The notes under the pieces are model-generated. The model saw nothing but the letters and a program-made list of their open reading frames with translations. It was not told the origin of the DNA and did not search any database. Positions 20,807 to 23,113 of a stretch of 23,113 nt of DNA are shown piece after piece. Source of the DNA: a virus; the IMG/VR virus record IMGVR_UViG_3300042197_004161, positions 1 through 23,113 of that record. One strand, written 5' to 3'. Position 1 is the first letter of the stretch. The number at the start of each line of letters is the position of its first letter. A program made the translations under genes and the position numbers.

Positions 20807-23113
20807 TTAGTTTGTAGACACACGCACCAGCTTTTCGCTGATCTTGTTGCTGCGACTCTGGAGATCCACAAGCTTGGTGAGCTGCGACATCATTTCAGCC
20901 ATGCCCCCGGCGGCCATTTCAGGAGCAGCGCCCAGTGCAGGAGCAGCGGCTGCTGCCGTTGGCGTGCTGCCCGGAGTCATGCCAGCCTTGGCAAACACAT
21001 TTTCTATGTCAGTGAGAGCCGATGTGACATTGGGTGTGATCAAGGATTGAGCAGGAGCGGTCATGCCGGTCATTGCAGCGGGATTGTCTAGCATGCCTCC
21101 TAGGCCCGCTGTGCTGATGTCAGCAAAAGCCTGCATGGGGCGACTTATCATCTCGCCTATCATGTCTGTGCCGTCAAGGTCTACAGCTTTTACTTGGCTA
21201 GTGAGTTCTTTGAATGCAGAATCAATGAACTGAGCATCAAGAGCCTCAATATCTAAATCCTGCGCTGTGGCAGCTAGATTTTGCACCGTGCCGTTGACGT
21301 CGGCGAATGCCGCAGTAACATCTTGAAAAACATCTCCAACTGAGGTTTGCTGTTGTGTGAATCCAGCAAAACTGTCGGCGAATGCCGCAGTAACATCTTG
21401 AAAAACATCTCCAACTGAGGTTTGCTGTTGTGTGAATCCAGCAAAACTGTCAGTAAACACAGTTTGTAGTTGCGGGAATGGATTGGGCTTTAGTGTTACT
21501 GGTAATACTTTGCCTATGGGCAACACAGCCTCAGGACCAGCCTCGCCCACGATACTGGGACCTTGTGTAATGCCACCTTCAGCCATTTGTGGCAATTTTC
21601 TCAATGCCTCGCGAGACCGCATATCTCCTTGCAACACTTCCATGCCACTCAAGGCATCGCGGATGATGCCGTAGCCAGCATCAAAGCCGATCTGCTTGGC
21701 TCCGTCACGCATTTGGGTCATTTGGGCATCAAAACTTTGCTCGCCAAGCTGCTGAAGAATCGCTGCGTACTGGTCGCTGAGTCGTTTGTTTTCGCCGCGC
21801 TGCTGGAATTCGCTGGTGTTTTGACCAAATGCGTTTTGTGCCGCCCAAACCTTGCCTTCGGGGGTGCGCATCAAGAAGCTAAGGTAATCTGCTGCCGTAA
21901 TGGCACCGCCGCTGCGATCTCGGAGGGTTTCAACTTCTCGCCTAAAATCTCGATCAATGGCCAACATTTCTTGGTAGGCCTGATCAAGCTTGCCAGCAAC
22001 GGACATGGGATCTATGGACCAGCTTTCTTCGTCTTGAATATTGAGACCTGGGATCATGGAGGTGTTGCTGAGACTGTCGCCCATGCCGTAGGCCTTGCGT
22101 ATTTGATCTGCTGTGGGTGCGCGGTAGGCGCCTTTCATTTCCACAGGTATATTCTTACCGTCAGGCAGTGGAACAAACGCTTCGTTCTGTCCAGCTTCGC
22201 CAGCTACTACTCTGGTGCCACCCTGTCGCGCGGGAATCACGCCACCATCTCGCATGTAGATGTGCGGTGGATCATTGGCCAGCGTCTTGAATCCGTACTT
22301 GCTGAGCAGGCCCATTTGGGCCAAGGCTTGAACTTCTTTGCTGTTCAAATCCGCTGCCATACCAAAATTATGCTTGCTACGACCTGGTTGTGCCTTGGGA
22401 TTCGCACCGGGATTGATACTAGCCTGTTCTTCAATGCTACGGAACGCTGAATTGAGATTTAATTTTTGACCAGTCTGCAGGTTGTACTCCTGGGCCATGC
22501 TGACCAAGGCCTGCCGGAAGCCAGGATCCAGTTTTTCAAAATGAGCTTGGCTGCCGGTGCCGCTGCCAAAGTTAAACAATTGATCTGGTGTAATTGCGCC
22601 CGTGGGTGGACCTCCAGCACCGCCTCGAACAGCCGGTGGTTGGCCACCTTTGGCACCGCCTGCTGGGGCTGCGGGTTTAGCAGCAGCGCCTGCACCGCCA
22701 GCTGGCATACGGCCTGTGTCTTTCAGGGTCTCTACCTGGCTGGCCACTCTTGCTTCACGACCCGACTTGCCCAGGGCGGTAAATGTCTGTCCAACGCGGT
22801 CGAGTCCAATTAGATCAAAGCCAGATCCAATGATTTCCGCTGTGTCATTGATGGCTTCGCCCAGGAGGATTCCAGCTTTCTCCGTAGTGGTAGCCAGCTT
22901 GTAATTGGCATCCTGTTGACGCTGTATGGCTTCTTCTCTAGACTCAGCGTCTGCTATCATCTTGGTGGGATCAACCGCGATATCAACTGCGTCGCCGATG
23001 GCCTTGGTGGTATCGTTTAATTTTTCAATTTCTTCCGTGCTGGGTTCTTTCTGCTGGGCAAGTCCTTCAAGACCCAGCTTATCACTGATCACGCTGAGAA
23101 ATTCATTCAGTGT
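20807..23113 (-). CDS. Virion-type protein with M15/VanY-like peptidase motif and tape-measure-like segments, N-terminus outside window
   Basis: The frame stays open to the right edge; the GTG at 23092 is an internal option, and the residues before it (TLNEFLS) look coding. Numbering from that GTG, residues 125-165 are an Ala/Pro/Gly linker. About 170-285 resembles M15 D-Ala-D-Ala carboxypeptidase-like hydrolases, with SKHNFGMAAD (239-248), the SxHxxGxAxD zinc motif, and DPPHIY (His277). Asp274 stands where the family usually has Glu in ExxH. GGVIPARQGG/VVAGEAGQNEAFVPL (283-309) and GGITQGPSIVGEAGPEAVLPIG (506-527) are the VGEAGPE-type motifs of tape-measure proteins. A perfect 25-residue tandem duplication lies near 548-597. 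Likely a tail-associated muralytic protein used at entry; inference. Confidence 0.88.
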   Translation of the reverse strand, partial: TLNEFLSVISDKLGLEGLAQQKEPSTEEIEKLNDTTKAIGDAVDIAVDPTKMIADAESREEAIQRQQDANYKLATTTEKAGILLGEAINDTAEIIGSGFDLIGLDRVGQTFTALGKSGREARVASQVETLKDTGRMPAGGAGAAAKPAAPAGGAKGGQPPAVRGGAGGPPTGAITPDQLFNFGSGTGSQAHFEKLDPGFRQALVSMAQEYNLQTGQKLNLNSAFRSIEEQASINPGANPKAQPGRSKHNFGMAADLNSKEVQALAQMGLLSKYGFKTLANDPPHIYMRDGGVIPARQGGTRVVAGEAGQNEAFVPLPDGKNIPVEMKGAYRAPTADQIRKAYGMGDSLSNTSMIPGLNIQDEESWSIDPMSVAGKLDQAYQEMLAIDRDFRREVETLRDRSGGAITAADYLSFLMRTPEGKVWAAQNAFGQNTSEFQQRGENKRLSDQYAAILQQLGEQSFDAQMTQMRDGAKQIGFDAGYGIIRDALSGMEVLQGDMRSREALRKLPQMAEGGITQGPSIVGEAGPEAVLPIGKVLPVTLKPNPFPQLQTVFTDSFAGFTQQQTSVGDVFQDVTAAFADSFAGFTQQQTSVGDVFQDVTAAFADVNGTVQNLAATAQDLDIEALDAQFIDSAFKELTSQVKAVDLDGTDMIGEMISRPMQAFADISTAGLGGMLDNPAAMTGMTAPAQSLITPNVTSALTDIENVFAKAGMTPGSTPTAAAAAPALGAAPEMAAGGMAEMMSQLTKLVDLQSRSNKISEKLVRVSTN
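21299..21448 (-). repeat. Exact 75-bp tandem duplication
   Basis: Units 21299-21373 and 21374-21448 are identical base for base and keep the frame. The protein unit reads FAGFTQQQTSVGDVFQDVTA plus AFADS. Perfect identity including third positions indicates a very recent duplication or a slippage product. Confidence 0.92.

Noticed and set aside
21563-22450. 295-residue plus-strand frame opposite the peptidase/tape-measure-like gene
   Set aside because: No start signal or domain; the minus strand carries the VanY-like motifs over the same bases.

Overview
The window is a piece of a tailed-phage genome, a T4-like myovirus of the kind common in aquatic metagenomes. The diagnostic evidence is the T4 head block in its canonical order: portal (gp20), a short protein in the gp67 position, an acidic protein in the gp68 position, prohead protease (gp21), scaffold (gp22) and major capsid protein (gp23). 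All 19 genes are on the minus strand, so transcription runs from high to low coordinates. Spacing is tight, with frequent ATGA, TGATG or TAG|ATG junctions. No tRNA, integrase, transposase or CRISPR array was seen. The host cannot be read from the sequence; the fibre types resemble those of marine and freshwater T4-like phages (cyanophage/pelagiphage relatives).

Head block (23113 to about 14865). The first gene is open at the right edge. It encodes a long virion-type protein with an M15/VanY-like peptidase motif and two tape-measure-like GEAG motifs. Portal, gp67-like, gp68-like, protease, scaffold and capsid genes follow. A strong terminator hairpin (14818..14843) closes the block just after gp23.

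Fibre/adhesin block (14792 to 1). A 1030-residue fibre-like protein is followed by three tandem LamG-fold proteins, a 29-codon mini-gene, two unrecognised probable virion proteins, one putative non-structural enzyme-like gene (LGNG / SSGP / LLGFDLG motifs), and then four large, repeat-rich fibre-type proteins. One of these carries a pyocin-knob-like C-terminus. The last is cut by the left edge and starts with GTG, with a good ribosome binding site. Many of these proteins share 'GN'-rich repeats, and two exact in-frame tandem duplications (75 bp and 108 bp) suggest recent repeat-mediated change.

Regulation. Matches to the T4 late-promoter box TATAAATA occur at several gene junctions, two of them exact. 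At three genes (starts 18987, 14792, 9411) the box or a variant lies only 4-5 nt before the ATG and no Shine-Dalgarno is seen, which predicts leaderless late mRNAs. At 8063..8090 a perfect 10-bp hairpin with a U-tract serves as a probable terminator while its 3' arm contains the Shine-Dalgarno of the next gene. No stretch longer than about 105 bases lacks a gene.
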